Below the pieces are notes generated by a model. That model had not been told where the DNA came from and did no database searches. It saw only the letters and a list, made by a program, of their open reading frames with translations. Both the position numbers and the translations under genes were made by a program. From the NCBI RefSeq assembly GCF_031846185.1, contig NZ_JAVRIF010000001.1, positions 186,001-250,000 of the forward strand: 64,000 bases of DNA, read 5' to 3'. Of the stretch, positions 1-8,998 are shown one piece after another. Numbering within the stretch: position 1 is the stretch's first letter; every line of letters starts with the position of its first letter. The stretch is from Thalassotalea_H castellviae (GTDB taxonomy: Bacteria > Pseudomonadota > Gammaproteobacteria > Enterobacterales > Alteromonadaceae).

Positions 1-286
1 GAGAATAACCTCTGCCACCGGATCCTGCGGTGACAATAATTTTTAAAACTGCCGTAGTAAAACCTTTGGCCACATTTACAATTTCATCAACGAATGCTTG
101 GCTTTGAATGAAGTTTATTTTCAAATAATGACAGCCCTCAGCAAGGCGATTAAGGTGTGCTGATAAAAATTGAACTTGGCCATCAACAATTTTTGCTGTT
201 GTGAAAATGCCATCACCGTAAGCAATAGATCTATCACTGATATCAATTGAAGATTTTGGTTGACCATTTACTGAATAATAAAGCAT
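1..286 (-). CDS. pabC: Aminodeoxychorismate lyase PabC, C-terminal part outside window
   Basis: The product converts 4-amino-4-deoxychorismate to p-aminobenzoate and pyruvate in folate synthesis, using PLP. Only the first 95 residues are in the window. The N-terminus begins MLYYSVNGQP, continues with a D-R-S-x-x-Y-G-D-G-x-F-x-T block typical of the fold-type IV aminotransferase/lyase family, and has a later SAHLNRL motif. The start is the ATG at 284-286; two earlier ATGs in the other frames reach stops quickly. The place after fabF matches the usual gammaproteobacterial order fabF-pabC. Confidence 0.85.
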   Translation of the reverse strand, partial: MLYYSVNGQPKSSIDISDRSIAYGDGIFTTAKIVDGQVQFLSAHLNRLAEGCHYLKINFIQSQAFVDEIVNVAKGFTTAVLKIIVTAGSGGRGYS

Positions 287-362
287 GCATCACTCATGGT
301 TTGATAATTAATTAGCACAATTGTGAATTTTTAAATTTGAAACTTTGTCATTGTATTTACAA

Positions 363-397
363 ATAAGCCTGAATACCACTACAGTATTCAGGCTTAT
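363..397 (-). terminator. Hairpin between fabF and pabC
   Basis: A perfect 14-bp inverted repeat (363-376 with 384-397, 7-nt loop) lies about 75 bp past the fabF stop. On the minus strand it is followed by a short T-rich stretch, so it is likely the fabF terminator, perhaps leaky because pabC follows on the same strand. Confidence 0.6.
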
Positions 398-473
398 ATA
401 CTTTTTCATTTCAATTGCTTCGTTTCAAGCGATTTACTGCTAAATCAATCGCTAACATTAATACACGAGCAAA

Positions 474-1712
474 TTAATTGACTTTTTTCAATACTAAAGT
501 ACCGTTTGTCCCACCAAAACCGAATGAATTACATAACGCATATTCTAATTCAACATCTCGGGCACTACCGCGAATATAATCAAGATCACAGCCTTCATCA
601 GGATTATCCAGGTTAATTGTCGGTGGTACTTGATTATTAAATAACGCTTGCGCGGTAAAGATTGCTTCAACAGAGCCCGCGGCCCCTAATAAATGACCAG
701 TCATCGATTTAGTCGACCCCATCATTGTCGAATAAGCAGCATCTCCAAAGACTGATTTAACGGCATTTGTTTCAGCTTTATCGCCCGCCATCGTTGAAGT
801 CCCGTGCGCATTAATATAACCAACCTGCTCAGCATTAATCTTGGCATCACGTAGAGCATTTTTCATGGCTAACGCACCTCCAGCGCCATCACTTGGCGGT
901 GAAGTCATGTGGTAAGCGTCACCACTCATACCAAAACCAACAATCTCTGCATATATCGTTGCGCCTCGCGACTTAGCATGTTCATATTCTTCAACAACAA
1001 CAATGCCAGCACCATCACTAAGCACAAAACCATCACGGTCTTTGTCCCACGGTCGACTTGCTGCTTGAGGTTCATCATTGCGTGTAGAAAGAGCTCTTGC
1101 AGCACAAAAGCCACCAATACCTAATTCCGTTGATGCCTTCTCAGCACCACCAGCAAGCATTGCATCTGCATCACCATGCATGATCATTCGAGCTGCGTGA
1201 CCAATATTGTGCACACCTGAAGTACAAGCCGTGACAATCGCAATATTAGGACCGCGAAGCCCTAGTTTTATCGATAAATGACCTGCCGCCATATTTAAAA
1301 TAGTCGATGGGCAAAAAAATGGTGAAAGCTTTCTTACGCCACCTTTGAGGTATTTGGTATGATTTTCTTCAATTAAAGACAAGCCACCGATACCCGAACC
1401 TACCGCAACACCGATACGTTCAGCATTATCTTCTGTGACTTCTAAGCCAGAATGTTCAAAAGCTTGAATACCTGCAGCAAGGCCGTACTGAATGAATAAA
1501 TCCATTTTTTTAGTATCTTTTCTGGCGATACCAAATTGTTCAGGATCAAAACCTTTTACTAAACCCGCAAATTTTGTTGGAAAATTACTAACGTCAAAAT
1601 GCTCAATCGCACCAATACCGCTATTTCCCGCTAATAAATTTTGCCATGTAGATTCAGCATTGTTTCCCAATGGGGAAAGCATACCATAACCGGTAATTAC
1701 AACACGTCGCAT
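474..1712 (-). CDS. fabF: 3-oxoacyl-ACP synthase II (FabF)
   Basis: This condensing enzyme elongates acyl-ACP with malonyl-ACP in type II fatty acid synthesis, including the step that controls cis-vaccenate. The 412 residues match the family length. The catalytic triad is visible at the positions used in E. coli: Cys163 in TACTSG, His303 in NAHGTST and His340 in MTGH. A glycine-rich FGFGGTN motif lies near the C-terminus. It follows acpP with about 135 bp between them, holding the acpP terminator. Together with acpP, fabG and fabD it forms the fab block. Confidence 0.97.
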   Translation of the reverse strand: MRRVVITGYGMLSPLGNNAESTWQNLLAGNSGIGAIEHFDVSNFPTKFAGLVKGFDPEQFGIARKDTKKMDLFIQYGLAAGIQAFEHSGLEVTEDNAERIGVAVGSGIGGLSLIEENHTKYLKGGVRKLSPFFCPSTILNMAAGHLSIKLGLRGPNIAIVTACTSGVHNIGHAARMIMHGDADAMLAGGAEKASTELGIGGFCAARALSTRNDEPQAASRPWDKDRDGFVLSDGAGIVVVEEYEHAKSRGATIYAEIVGFGMSGDAYHMTSPPSDGAGGALAMKNALRDAKINAEQVGYINAHGTSTMAGDKAETNAVKSVFGDAAYSTMMGSTKSMTGHLLGAAGSVEAIFTAQALFNNQVPPTINLDNPDEGCDLDYIRGSARDVELEYALCNSFGFGGTNGTLVLKKVN

Positions 1713-1789
1713 AGGAAGAGTTGCCTCCGATAGAATTGAATATTTGAAAGAGTTGGATTTGTCTTTATATACTCAGCTTTTATTGAGAT

Positions 1790-1822
1790 ATAAAAACAAA
1801 ATAGGCGGTAATTATACCGCCT
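1790..1822 (-). terminator. acpP terminator
   Basis: The stem AGGCGGT/ACCGCCT around 1803-1821 is followed on the minus strand by ATTTTGTTTTT. This is a rho-independent terminator just past acpP, probably setting the high acpP to fabF transcript ratio. Confidence 0.8.
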
Positions 1823-1848
1823 GATTCATCACTATAAACGAGCTAATC

Positions 1849-2082
1849 TTACTGGTTAGCAGTAACGTAATCGATAGCTGCTTGAACAGTTGTGATCTTT
1901 TCAGCTTCTTCGTCAGGAATTTCTGTATCAAATTCTTCTTCTAACGCCATTACTAATTCAACTGTGTCTAAAGAATCTGCACCTAAGTCATCAACGAATG
2001 AAGCTTCTGTTTTCACTTCGTCTTCGCTTACACCTAACTGCTCAATAGTAATTTTTTTTACGCGTTCTTCGATAGTACTCAT
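1849..2082 (-). CDS. acpP: Acyl carrier protein
   Basis: This small acidic protein (77 aa) carries growing acyl chains on a phosphopantetheine arm. The attachment serine is in the DSL motif (Ser37 counting Met) of GADSLDTVELVMALEEEF, which is nearly identical to other bacterial ACPs. AAAGGA lies just upstream of the ATG and makes a strong ribosome binding site. It sits between fabG and fabF and has its own terminator, as is usual. Confidence 0.98.
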   Translation of the reverse strand: MSTIEERVKKITIEQLGVSEDEVKTEASFVDDLGADSLDTVELVMALEEEFDTEIPDEEAEKITTVQAAIDYVTANQ

Positions 2083-2253
2083 TTTTTTTCCTTTACTAGA
2101 AAATACAATTTTTCAAAATTGCGTGTAGTGTATTCGTCTAAAGCGTCCCTTGCAAGCTTCTAATTTTGCTTTTTGCACTGGTCTAACCTTTAGACATAAA
2201 TTTTATTATAATTTTTTATCGTGATTAATCAATATCTCAATGTTCAATATTGA

Positions 2254-2988
2254 TTAAACCATGTACATGCCACCGTTTACATGTAATGTTTCACCGGTAA
2301 TATAAGCGGCGTTATCTGAAGCTAAAAAAGCGACAGCATTAGCAATTTCTTCAGGCTTACCTAAACGATTTGCAGGCACTTGAGAGAATATACCCTCTTT
2401 TTGCTCATCTGTTAACGTTTGTGTCATGTCTGTGTCGATAAAGCCTGGAGAAACAGTGTTAACGGTAATGCCGCGTGAGGCAACTTCTCGTGCTAATGAC
2501 TTGGTAAAGCCAATAAGCCCTGCTTTTGCCGTAGCGTAGTTAACTTGACCTGCATTTCCCATTGTTCCAACAACCGAACCAATATTAATGATACGACCAT
2601 TGCGTTTTTTCATCATAGTACGAATAACCGCTTTACTGATTTTAAAGACAGAAGACAAGTTTGTATCGATAATATCGTGCCATTCATCGTCTTTCATGCG
2701 CATAAATAAATTATCACGAGTGATGCCGGCATTATTAATTAAGATATCAACACCGCCAAAGCTATCTTTTATCGATTCAAATAAAGACGCTATTGATTCA
2801 TCACTAGTCACATTTAATACCATGCCTTGACCAGCACCTAAATAATCACTGATTTTTTCAGCACCATGTTCTGAAGTCGCGGTACCGATAACCGTAGCAC
2901 CTAAAGTTTGTAGTTGAGTAGCAATGGCTTTACCGATACCTCGGCTTGCGCCTGTTACCAAAGCAACTTTTCCTTCTAATGAAAACAT
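2254..2988 (-). CDS. fabG: 3-oxoacyl-ACP reductase (FabG)
   Basis: This is the NADPH-dependent reductase of the fatty acid elongation cycle. It is a classical short-chain dehydrogenase of 244 aa. The cofactor motif TGASRGIG is at residues 12-19, the NNAG motif near 85-88, and the catalytic Asn110, Ser138, Tyr151 and Lys155 are all present. The gene lies 8 bp after fabD and before acpP, so fabD-fabG are co-transcribed. Confidence 0.97.
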   Translation of the reverse strand: MFSLEGKVALVTGASRGIGKAIATQLQTLGATVIGTATSEHGAEKISDYLGAGQGMVLNVTSDESIASLFESIKDSFGGVDILINNAGITRDNLFMRMKDDEWHDIIDTNLSSVFKISKAVIRTMMKKRNGRIINIGSVVGTMGNAGQVNYATAKAGLIGFTKSLAREVASRGITVNTVSPGFIDTDMTQTLTDEQKEGIFSQVPANRLGKPEEIANAVAFLASDNAAYITGETLHVNGGMYMV

Positions 2989-2996
2989 AATTTTTC

Positions 2997-3932
2997 CTAT
3001 TTTATTAAATCTTTTGCTTTTGATAATGAAGCATTATCATTCACTGAAACACATGTAATGGTTTTATTAATTCTTTTAACTAATCCTTGTAATACTTTTC
3101 CTGGCCCTGCTTCTACAGCAGTATCAATACCCTTTTCAGCTAATAACTCAATGGTTTCTGTCCATCTAACTGGGCTATAAAGCTGTTTGATCAAAGCTTG
3201 TTTTATTGCCTCTATATCATTTTCAACAGCGACATCAACATTATTTATCACGGGAATATTGGGTTGGTGAAAAGTAACAGTGTTAAATTCTTGAGCTAAT
3301 TTATCAGCGGCATCTTTCATTAATGCACAGTGAGACGGAACACTGACGGGAAGTGGAAGCACACGCTTAGCGCCCGCTTCTTTACATAATAAGCCAGCAC
3401 GCTCTACCGCTTCTTTATTGCCGGCAATAACTACTTGACCAGGTGAATTAAAATTTACCGCAGAAACCACTTGTTGTTCTGCTGCCTGTGCACATGCTTC
3501 AATGATTTTATCATCACTTAAGCCAATAACAGCGGCCATGGCCCCGACACCTTCAGGTACAGAAGCTTGCATAAACTCACCACGTTTTTCAACCAGCTTG
3601 ACACCATCGGCTAACGACAAAACTCCTGCACAAACCAATGCCGAGTATTCGCCTAAACTATGACCAGCAATAACTGACGGTGTAGACTCATTTTCTGAGT
3701 GCCATAATCGCCATATTGCAACACTCGCCGTTAATAACGCTGGTTGGGTAAAATTAGTTTGGTTGAGTTTTTCTGCCGGACCTTCACTGATTAACTGCCA
3801 AAGGTCATACCCTAAAGATTGCGATGCTTCAGAAAATGTTGATTGCACAACAGGATGTTCAGCAAAGTCACTCAACATTGATACACTTTGAGAACCTTGT
3901 CCTGGAAAGATAAAGGCTAGATTATTTTTCAT
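2997..3932 (-). CDS. fabD: Malonyl-CoA:ACP transacylase (FabD)
   Basis: FabD moves malonate from CoA to ACP, supplying the extender unit. With the ATG at 3930-3932 the protein has 311 aa and starts MKNNLAFIFPGQGSQ, as in its homologues. An upstream in-frame start would add 22 unrelated residues and is not preferred. The active-site serine is Ser92 in GHSLGE and the partner His201 lies in VPSHC. TAGGT upstream can act as ribosome binding site. plsX precedes it directly; fabH, usually found between the two, is absent. Confidence 0.96.
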   Translation of the reverse strand: MKNNLAFIFPGQGSQSVSMLSDFAEHPVVQSTFSEASQSLGYDLWQLISEGPAEKLNQTNFTQPALLTASVAIWRLWHSENESTPSVIAGHSLGEYSALVCAGVLSLADGVKLVEKRGEFMQASVPEGVGAMAAVIGLSDDKIIEACAQAAEQQVVSAVNFNSPGQVVIAGNKEAVERAGLLCKEAGAKRVLPLPVSVPSHCALMKDAADKLAQEFNTVTFHQPNIPVINNVDVAVENDIEAIKQALIKQLYSPVRWTETIELLAEKGIDTAVEAGPGKVLQGLVKRINKTITCVSVNDNASLSKAKDLIK

Positions 3933-4092
3933 TGTAATACCTAAACGATTTAAACATATAATGTTACTGTCTGCGCATTTATAAAGATGCAATAGCAAAT
4001 AAACAGTAACAACGAAATTTTTAATGACTGTGAATTAAGACGATCGACTTTTAGTCACGTTATTTATTAACTTCTTATAAATACGCACCGAC

Positions 4093-5133
4093 TTATTTGT
4101 CCGTTAACCCCAAAGCGAGTTTATTTTTAATTTTCATTGGCACTTGGCGTTCTACTTCTTTCATGGCTTCAGAAATAGCTGATTCGAATGCTAAAACACT
4201 CGCATTACCATGACTCTTGATCACAATACCGCGCAATCCTATCAGACTTGCACCATTATACTGGTCGGGGTTCAAGGGTTTAAACAATTTTTTTAAGGAA
4301 GTAGCCAGTAATTTGCCGATAAAACGCGCAAATAAATGCTTTGAAAGCACATGCTTTAGTTTTTCATAAACAAGTTTTGCAACACCTTCACAAGTTTTCA
4401 AGGCAACATTGCCGACAAAACCATCACAAACAATGACATCCGCTTTATTAGTGAAAATATCATTACCTTCGATGAAACCAACATAGTTGATCGAGCTGTT
4501 TTGTTGAAGCTGGCTTGCTGCCATTTTAATGTGATCACTACCTTTTATGTCTTCTTCCCCCATATTCAATAAGGCGATTCGAGGTTTCTCAACTCCATCA
4601 ACTTCTTCTGCCATGGCAGATCCCATGACACCGAATTGATATAAAATAGTTGAGTCACAAAAAACATTTGCTCCTAAATCAAGCATAAATACATGTTTAT
4701 TATCTTCGTGAGTGGGTAATGAAGAGATAAGTGCGGGCCTTTCAACTCCGGGCAGTGTTTTTAACACATAATGAGCTGTCGCAAATAATGCCCCTGTGTT
4801 ACCGGCACTTACACATGCTTGAGCTTTGCCTTCTTTTACGAGATCTAATGCTTTACGCATCGAAGAGTTTTTTTTGTTGCGAAGAGCTGAACTAGGCTTT
4901 TCATCCATAGTAACAACTTCAGAAGTTGGTAATATAGATAACTGAGGGTGGGTTAACACTTTATGCGCAGATAACAACTCTTGAATAATGTTTTCATCAC
5001 CACAAAGAATAAGATGTAATCTTTGTGATTTTTGAATTGCAAGAATTGCTGCAGGGATCGTTACAAGGGGGCCTTTATCGCCCCCCATAACATCTAACGC
5101 TATGGTTAGATCATTCAAAATATTTTCTACCAA
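4093..5133 (-). CDS. plsX: Phosphate acyltransferase PlsX
   Basis: PlsX makes acyl-phosphate from acyl-ACP for the PlsY route of phospholipid synthesis and is a peripheral membrane protein. The 346 aa include the N-terminal ALDVMGGDKGP motif, the SAGNTGALFA segment near 110-120 and the CDGFVGNVALK segment, all typical of the family. It follows rpmF by 8 bp on the same strand, as in most gammaproteobacteria. About 160 bp without a gene separates it from fabD. Confidence 0.97.
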   Translation of the reverse strand: MVENILNDLTIALDVMGGDKGPLVTIPAAILAIQKSQRLHLILCGDENIIQELLSAHKVLTHPQLSILPTSEVVTMDEKPSSALRNKKNSSMRKALDLVKEGKAQACVSAGNTGALFATAHYVLKTLPGVERPALISSLPTHEDNKHVFMLDLGANVFCDSTILYQFGVMGSAMAEEVDGVEKPRIALLNMGEEDIKGSDHIKMAASQLQQNSSINYVGFIEGNDIFTNKADVIVCDGFVGNVALKTCEGVAKLVYEKLKHVLSKHLFARFIGKLLATSLKKLFKPLNPDQYNGASLIGLRGIVIKSHGNASVLAFESAISEAMKEVERQVPMKIKNKLALGLTDK

Positions 5134-5141
5134 GTAAAAGC

Positions 5142-5312
5142 TTATTTAGCGATTACTTTAACACCTTTGTAGAAGCCATCAGCTGTTACGTGATGACGAC
5201 GGTGTGTTTCACCAGATACTGGATCAACTGATAAATTCTCTGCTGTTAAAGCATCGTGTGAACGGCGCATGCCACGTCTTGAACGAGACTTCTTGCTCTT
5301 TTGAACTGCCAT
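5142..5312 (-). CDS. rpmF: 50S ribosomal protein L32
   Basis: A 56-residue basic protein starting MAVQKSKKSRSRRGMRR and ending VKVIAK, which is the L32 pattern of gammaproteobacteria. The Cys zinc motif of some L32 proteins is absent, with THRRHH instead, as in E. coli. AGGA upstream of the ATG acts as ribosome binding site. It lies between yceD and plsX, in the conserved yceD-rpmF-plsX order. Confidence 0.97.
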   Translation of the reverse strand: MAVQKSKKSRSRRGMRRSHDALTAENLSVDPVSGETHRRHHVTADGFYKGVKVIAK

Positions 5313-5349
5313 TTCCTAACTCCTAAAATCAATTGTGAACTCAAACGAG

Positions 5350-5862
5350 TTACTTAAGTTTTTTTAATACGTCAAATGGATTCGGCTTCTCATGCTCAAC
5401 AGGCAATTGTCCCCAAACACTATCAGATGGTGACTGACAGTCTTTAAGTTCATGCCTAGGAATTAACGGAATAACGAGTAACAACTCTTCTTCCACTAAA
5501 TCTCGCAAGTTAACTTCACCATTTTCATCTAATTCAATTGCGTCATAATATGACGGCAAATTTTCAGCGGCTTCTTCATCTTTTACTGGACTAAAAACAA
5601 AGTCTATTAAAAGTTTATGCTCAAATGCTTCAGTACACCGCTGACATGTTAAAACGACCGTTGCCGACCCCTTTGCTGATATAAATACCAAACCAAGTTC
5701 ATCCACACCAAACTCTACTTTAACATGCACATGCTCACTACTGCTCTCACAAGCAGCAAGCAATCTGTTCATTCCCGAAGTTTCAAATATCCCTTCACAC
5801 TCCAGACTTCGCTGTGCGCTTCTATAAGGGTCAATTGTGATCGGAAGCTTAAGATTCTGCAT
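5350..5862 (-). CDS. yceD: YceD family protein (DUF177)
   Basis: A 170-aa protein of the YceD/DUF177 family, encoded next to rpmF in most bacteria and linked in the literature to 23S rRNA or ribosome maturation. The family hallmark CQRC pair sits in VVLTCQRCTEAF, followed by an acidic stretch and LRDLVEEELLLVIPLIPRH. It heads the yceD-rpmF-plsX operon and is divergent from maf. Its molecular role is not settled. Confidence 0.93.
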   Translation of the reverse strand: MQNLKLPITIDPYRSAQRSLECEGIFETSGMNRLLAACESSSEHVHVKVEFGVDELGLVFISAKGSATVVLTCQRCTEAFEHKLLIDFVFSPVKDEEAAENLPSYYDAIELDENGEVNLRDLVEEELLLVIPLIPRHELKDCQSPSDSVWGQLPVEHEKPNPFDVLKKLK

Positions 5863-5985
5863 AAGGCGCGCATAATAAAGCCGTTAAGGCCCGCTGTCAA
5901 AAGAAAAATAACTAAATTTGTTTAAATTTTCAATATAGCCCTCATATTAGCAGAAACTGATTAATTTTTGTGTGATATTTACGAA

Positions 5986-6588
5986 ATGAATACTAAATCT
6001 ATTATTTTGGCATCAACCTCGCCTTTTAGAAAAAGTTTATTAGAAAAACTCAATATTAGCTTTACATGTGCCAAACCTGAGACAGATGAAACCCCCAAGC
6101 TAAATGAAACTCCACAAGCGCTTGTTGAACGTTTAGCCATTGACAAAGCTGCGGCTGTAGCAAATCAATCCCCCGAAAGCATAGTAATTGGCTCTGATCA
6201 AGTGGCTGTTTGTGATAATGAAATTCTAGGTAAACCTCACACCTTTGAGAATGCCGTAAAACAATTAACTCAATTTAGTGGTAAAAAAGTCACCTTTTAT
6301 ACGGGGCTTTGTGTATTGAATGGTCAAAATAATCAGGTGAAATCATTAGTTGAACCGTTTCATGTACATTTTAATACGCTTAGTCAGCAAGAAATAATTG
6401 ATTATATTAATTCAGAACAACCACTCAATTGTGCAGGAAGTTTTAAAAGTGAAGGATTAGGGATCTGCTTATTTAAAAAACTTGAAGGCGACGACCCAAA
6501 TACGTTAATAGGATTACCTCTAATTAAGCTTGTTCAATTACTAAAAGAGTTTGATTTTAATGTCTTGGCTAACCAATTAACAAAGTAA
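5986..6588 (+). CDS. Maf/YceF family nucleoside triphosphate pyrophosphatase
   Basis: Maf-family enzymes hydrolyse modified or non-canonical NTPs to monophosphates as housecleaning. The protein starts MNTKSIILASTSPFRK, the family N-terminus, and carries the VIGSDQV motif with the catalytic Asp. The ATG at 5986 gives 200 aa; a TTG 18 bp upstream gives an extension without family similarity. The position opposite yceD is that of yceF in E. coli, so the 7-methyl-GTP subgroup is likely (inference). No strong Shine-Dalgarno is visible. Confidence 0.93.
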   Translation: MNTKSIILASTSPFRKSLLEKLNISFTCAKPETDETPKLNETPQALVERLAIDKAAAVANQSPESIVIGSDQVAVCDNEILGKPHTFENAVKQLTQFSGKKVTFYTGLCVLNGQNNQVKSLVEPFHVHFNTLSQQEIIDYINSEQPLNCAGSFKSEGLGICLFKKLEGDDPNTLIGLPLIKLVQLLKEFDFNVLANQLTK

Positions 6589-6633
6589 ACGTGATAAAAA
6601 GTTTTATCACGATAATCTAATGCTTTGATTTTT

Positions 6634-6670
6634 ACTAACGGCCAAATAGTTTGCTATTTAGCCGTTAATT
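6634..6670. terminator. Inverted repeat between maf and pyrF
   Basis: Two convergent genes end on either side of an imperfect stem: AACGGCCAAATAG facing CTATTTAGCCGTT with a 3-4 nt loop. Neither side has a long T-run, so it would be a weak bidirectional terminator at best. Confidence 0.4.
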
Positions 6671-6703
6671 TATATACGAAGAACATTTCAACGAAATGAA
6701 ATA

Positions 6704-7399
6704 TTATTTGATTGATAGATTGATGTCTTGTAATACTTTTTGAGGCTCTGCGGCCTGAGTAATAGGCCGACCTATAACTAAGTAATCAACACCCACATCG
6801 ATAGCTTGTTCTGGTGTCATAATACGTTTTTGGTCATCGACACTCGCACCTAAAGGACGAATTCCTGGTGTGATCAGTTTAAAGTCTTTACCCAGGTTAT
6901 TTTTAAGTGTTTCAGCTTCTTGTGCCGAACATACTACACCGTCAAGCCCGGCACGTTTAGTTAGGTTTGCCAAGTGCTGCACTTGTTCTCCAGGTGATTT
7001 GGTAATACCTAAACCAATTAAATCATCTTCACTCATACTGGTTAATACAGTCACGGCTATTAATAACGGGGCTTTGTCGCCATATGGCGCTAACGCTTCT
7101 TTGGCTTTCTGCATCATGGCAAGCCCACCTGAAGCATGAACATTCACCATCCAAACACCTAATTCAGCTGCTGCCGTAACCGCTTTAGCAACGGTATTCG
7201 GAATATCATGAAATTTTAGATCAAGAAAAACATCAAAGCCTCGATCGACTAATGCTTTTACAAAGTCAGGACCAAAATAAGTGAACATTTCTTTGCCGAC
7301 CTTTAATCGACAGTCACTGGGTTGGATTTTATCAACAAAAGCAAATGCATCAGCTTGATTATCAAAATCTAATGCGACTACTACTTTTGGATCATTCAT
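6704..7399 (-). CDS. pyrF: Orotidine 5'-phosphate decarboxylase
   Basis: This enzyme catalyses the last step of UMP synthesis. The 231 aa form the expected single TIM barrel. The catalytic Asp-Lys-x-x-Asp signature is in LDLKFHDIPNT, with Asp60, Lys62 and Asp65. The phosphate-binding end reads TPGIRP and later VGVDYLVIGRPI. It is the last gene of the rpsA-ihfB-lapA-lapB-pyrF row, the same order as in E. coli, but an 84-bp palindromic element separates it from lapB. Confidence 0.97.
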   Translation of the reverse strand: MNDPKVVVALDFDNQADAFAFVDKIQPSDCRLKVGKEMFTYFGPDFVKALVDRGFDVFLDLKFHDIPNTVAKAVTAAAELGVWMVNVHASGGLAMMQKAKEALAPYGDKAPLLIAVTVLTSMSEDDLIGLGITKSPGEQVQHLANLTKRAGLDGVVCSAQEAETLKNNLGKDFKLITPGIRPLGASVDDQKRIMTPEQAIDVGVDYLVIGRPITQAAEPQKVLQDINLSIK

Positions 7400-7455
7400 A
7401 CTTTTTCCTTAATTATTAACACTAATTATTTATTTTAGTAGGTATTAAGTTTTAA

Positions 7456-7539
7456 ATCAGAGAAAATTAGTTCGAGGAAAAAGCACGGAGCTGACGGTAG
7501 TCAGTGAGTACTTTTGACAAAGAAATAGTTTTTCTGATG
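7456..7539. repeat. 84-bp imperfect palindrome between lapB and pyrF
   Basis: The whole stretch folds on itself around the core CTGAC-GGTA-GTCAG at 7491-7504. The outer arms ATCAGAGAAAATTA and TAGTTTTTCTGAT pair with one indel, and the middle arms pair imperfectly. It is the size of a small non-coding mobile palindrome (MITE or REP-like). Only one copy is in this window. It would form a long hairpin in a lapB-pyrF transcript. Confidence 0.6.
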
Positions 7540-7552
7540 ACAAAGTTAATTT

Positions 7553-8722
7553 CTACTCGCCTTCTAGGCCACGCACAGGTTTCAATTGTTCCCAATCATG
7601 ACATGATGGGCACGACCAATAGTGGGTGCTGCTACTAAAACCACAATTACAACAACTGTATCGTTGTTTAACACTTAAATATGACGAAATTAATTCTTTG
7701 ATCATATCTAAATTTTCATTTTCTTGTGGTGAACTTTGCTCGTTCATCTGCATTTTTATAAAATGTTTAAAGCCCCTGATAGTAGGACGCCTTTTTAAAG
7801 CTGATAACATATAGTCTTGTGCTTTTTTTAAACCATGCTTGTTTTCAACAAACGACAAATATTTGATCAGGGCGCTACTGCCACCGGTTTCATCGTATAC
7901 TTTTTTTATAAATTGATAGAATTCATCTTCGTCATTAAGTTGTTGATAACAACTGTGCATTTGCTCAATAACATCAGGAAAAAAGTCTTTATCTTGCGTA
8001 TAAATATCTTTGTAACACTGACAAGCTTCATCAAATTGTTGATGGTTTTCATAAATCTTTGCCATGAGCCAATTGGCTCGACAAGAGTTAGGGTCATATT
8101 TAAGTGCATTTTCTAATAATTCTAATACTTCAATAAATTCATCTTTTTCTAAAGCTAAAGTCGCAAGTTCGCAATAAAAGTTAGCTAAAGTATGAAGTAG
8201 TTTTTTATCGTTTGACTTGGCAATGGCTTTATTTAACTCTAAACCATGTTGCCAATCTTTGGTCGATTGATAAATTTGTAATAAATAACTTAATGATTTC
8301 AAATTAAAATCTTTCGATTTTAATAATTTATGAAACATTGTTTCAGCGCGGTCATACAAACCGGCACTAAGAAAGTCTTTGCCGAGCTCAAATGCCGCCT
8401 GTTGTTTAGCTTTAGACGGTAAATGCTTTTGCCTAACTAAGTGTTCATGAACTTTCAGTGCTCTGTCTAATTCGCCTCGTTTACGAAACAAATTAGCCAT
8501 CGCGAAATGCGCTTCAACCGTATCATCTTCAACTTTTAATGTTTCTAACAAAAATTCAATGGCTTTATCTTGTTGATTAGATAAAAGATAATTTAAACCA
8601 GTGGAATACTTAATCGATAAATCTTGTTTGGCTGAATGATCATTTTGTTTAACACTGTTTCTTCCCATAAACCAGCCATAGCCCATGGCTACTGGTAATA
8701 AAAGGAAAAGTAGTTCTAACAT
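7553..8722 (-). CDS. lapB: Lipopolysaccharide assembly protein LapB (YciM)
   Basis: LapB is an inner-membrane TPR protein that limits LPS synthesis by promoting LpxC turnover by FtsH. The 389 aa begin with one membrane segment (LFLLLPVAMGYGWFMGR), continue with TPR helices through most of the length, and end in a rubredoxin-like metal site, Cys357-x2-Cys360 and Cys371-x2-Cys374. The gene follows lapA by 9 bp, the conserved pair. Confidence 0.96.
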   Translation of the reverse strand: MLELLFLLLPVAMGYGWFMGRNSVKQNDHSAKQDLSIKYSTGLNYLLSNQQDKAIEFLLETLKVEDDTVEAHFAMANLFRKRGELDRALKVHEHLVRQKHLPSKAKQQAAFELGKDFLSAGLYDRAETMFHKLLKSKDFNLKSLSYLLQIYQSTKDWQHGLELNKAIAKSNDKKLLHTLANFYCELATLALEKDEFIEVLELLENALKYDPNSCRANWLMAKIYENHQQFDEACQCYKDIYTQDKDFFPDVIEQMHSCYQQLNDEDEFYQFIKKVYDETGGSSALIKYLSFVENKHGLKKAQDYMLSALKRRPTIRGFKHFIKMQMNEQSSPQENENLDMIKELISSYLSVKQRYSCCNCGFSSSTHYWSCPSCHDWEQLKPVRGLEGE

Positions 8723-8731
8723 TGGCGTGTT

Positions 8732-8977
8732 TTAACCTTTATTGCTAATTGGCTTAGGTTTTACCATTCGTACAAATTTCCACAAGAGTGAAAAAAATAT
8801 ACCAAGGAAAAAACCAATAATAGTAAACAAGCTTACTGCTGCTGCGACAGATAATTCTGCTCGAGCAATAATATAATTTAAGGTGATCATTTGGTTATTT
8901 TGACTACCAAAGACAAAGGCAATAACAAGTAAGGTAATCACTAAAATTAAGGTCATATATATTTTCAAAGTATTCAC
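8732..8977 (-). CDS. lapA: LapA family protein (DUF1049)
   Basis: A small inner-membrane protein (81 aa) with two predicted membrane helices, roughly residues 8-24 and 44-66, joined by the GSQNNQMITLNYIIA loop typical of the family, and a basic C-terminal tail. It works with LapB in LPS assembly control. ihfB is upstream and lapB directly downstream on the same strand. Confidence 0.92.
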   Translation of the reverse strand: MNTLKIYMTLILVITLLVIAFVFGSQNNQMITLNYIIARAELSVAAAVSLFTIIGFFLGIFFSLLWKFVRMVKPKPISNKG

Positions 8978-8998
8978 CGTTCATTTTGATAATATAAA

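Noticed and set aside
909..1124. Open frame opposite fabF, and similar frames opposite or inside rpsA, gyrA, nrdA and other long genes
   Set aside because: They lie wholly within well-supported genes in other frames, lack ribosome binding sites and show no recognisable protein features.
6590..6611. Hairpin right after maf (CGTGATAAAA/TTTTATCACG)
   Set aside because: The loop would be only two bases and no T-run follows; it could be a weak structure but is not supported as a terminator.
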